A stretch of DNA of 64,000 bases, taken from assembly GCA_965215475.1 (NCBI GenBank), contig OZ244061.1, forward strand, positions 62,001-126,000. The letters are read 5' to 3'. This DNA is from Bin80 sp965215475 (GTDB lineage: Bacteria > Bacteroidota > Rhodothermia > Rhodothermales > Bin80). Below are positions 63,969-64,000 of this stretch, piece after piece. The notes under the pieces were generated by a model. That model did no database searches. It was not told the origin of the DNA and worked only from the letters and a program-made list of their open reading frames with translations. Made by a program: the position numbers and the translations under genes. Position 1 is the stretch's first letter. Each line of letters opens with the position of its first letter.

Positions 63969-64000
63969 ATGGAACGTAATGGTCTGATAATAGGAATGTT
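63969..64000 (+). CDS. Probable start of the next gene (truncated by window end)
   Basis: ATG 63969 opens a frame MERNGLIIGM that runs out of the window 13 bp after the TolC-type stop. A membrane-fusion protein of an efflux pump is the usual neighbour of such TolC proteins, but only 10 residues are visible, so identity is unknown. Confidence 0.3.
   Translation, partial: MERNGLIIGM

Noticed and set aside
1..64000. CRISPR arrays, tRNA or rRNA genes, known riboswitches
   Set aside because: No regularly spaced repeats, no tRNA T-arm in a suitable context and no conserved riboswitch core were noticed; an Infernal or tRNAscan run would be needed to be sure.

Overview
The window looks like a chromosomal segment of a free-living or host-associated bacterium of the Bacteroidota/Rhodothermota group. 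Three things suggest this. The arginine cluster has the order argG-argC-argD-argF'-argB-argE and encodes an acylornithine-type transcarbamylase (SLRTR motif) instead of ordinary ornithine transcarbamylase. A citramalate synthase closes the branched-chain operon. There are secreted six-bladed propeller proteins, a SusD-free lipoprotein and a Bacteroidota-like MutL C-terminus. This assignment is inferred from gene content; no rRNA or tRNA gene was recognised.

Layout. 1-2555: mutL (3' part), tilS and hpt, overlapping and on the + strand. 2556-12950: an accessory, IS-rich zone. It holds a propeller lipoprotein gene broken by a frameshift and by a 2,535-bp IS, a STAS-like DUF4325 gene with a small membrane partner, and a decayed second copy of the tilS-hpt region. 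That copy is split by an IS1634-type element, which is itself split by a second, almost identical copy of the 2,535-bp IS. The recent IS encodes a Tn5-like DDE transposase fused to a DruA-like N-terminal domain. 13047-14327: HD-domain phosphohydrolase (-). 14389-24535: two inverted, defective IS66-type elements flank polysaccharide deacetylase-like, mutS, purD and NHL-repeat genes (+). 24543-29727: an XPD/DinG-like helicase with a catalytically dead DnaQ-like domain, then an XRE/ImmA-IrrE metalloprotease and a DUF4411 PIN toxin, resembling a defence or stress island.

30109-39724 is one long operon, ilvB-ilvN-ilvC-leuB-leuA-leuC-leuD-cimA. It can build isoleucine precursors from pyruvate (CimA plus LeuCD and LeuB) and also make leucine and valine. 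Only the dehydratase (ilvD), the transaminase and a threonine deaminase are not seen here. A BNR/Asp-box sialidase-like gene without an obvious start codon, two tiny membrane proteins and an IS256-like relic follow.

43260-52369 (-) carries pabB-pabA-pabC (p-aminobenzoate for folate) and the arginine cluster. 52577-54485 (+) carries moaA and a secreted endonuclease/exonuclease/phosphatase protein. 54640-58298 holds an AAA+ ATPase gene between two ISL3-type relics. ppc (-) and a TolC-type outer-membrane protein fused to an ABC substrate-binding domain (+) complete the window, with the probable start of the next efflux gene at the very end.

Overall, conserved biosynthetic operons are punctuated by at least seven IS or IS relics of five families (IS4/ISPepr1-like, IS1634, IS66, IS256-like, ISL3). 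Target-site duplications could be read directly for five of these elements, so the order of the insertions can be reconstructed.
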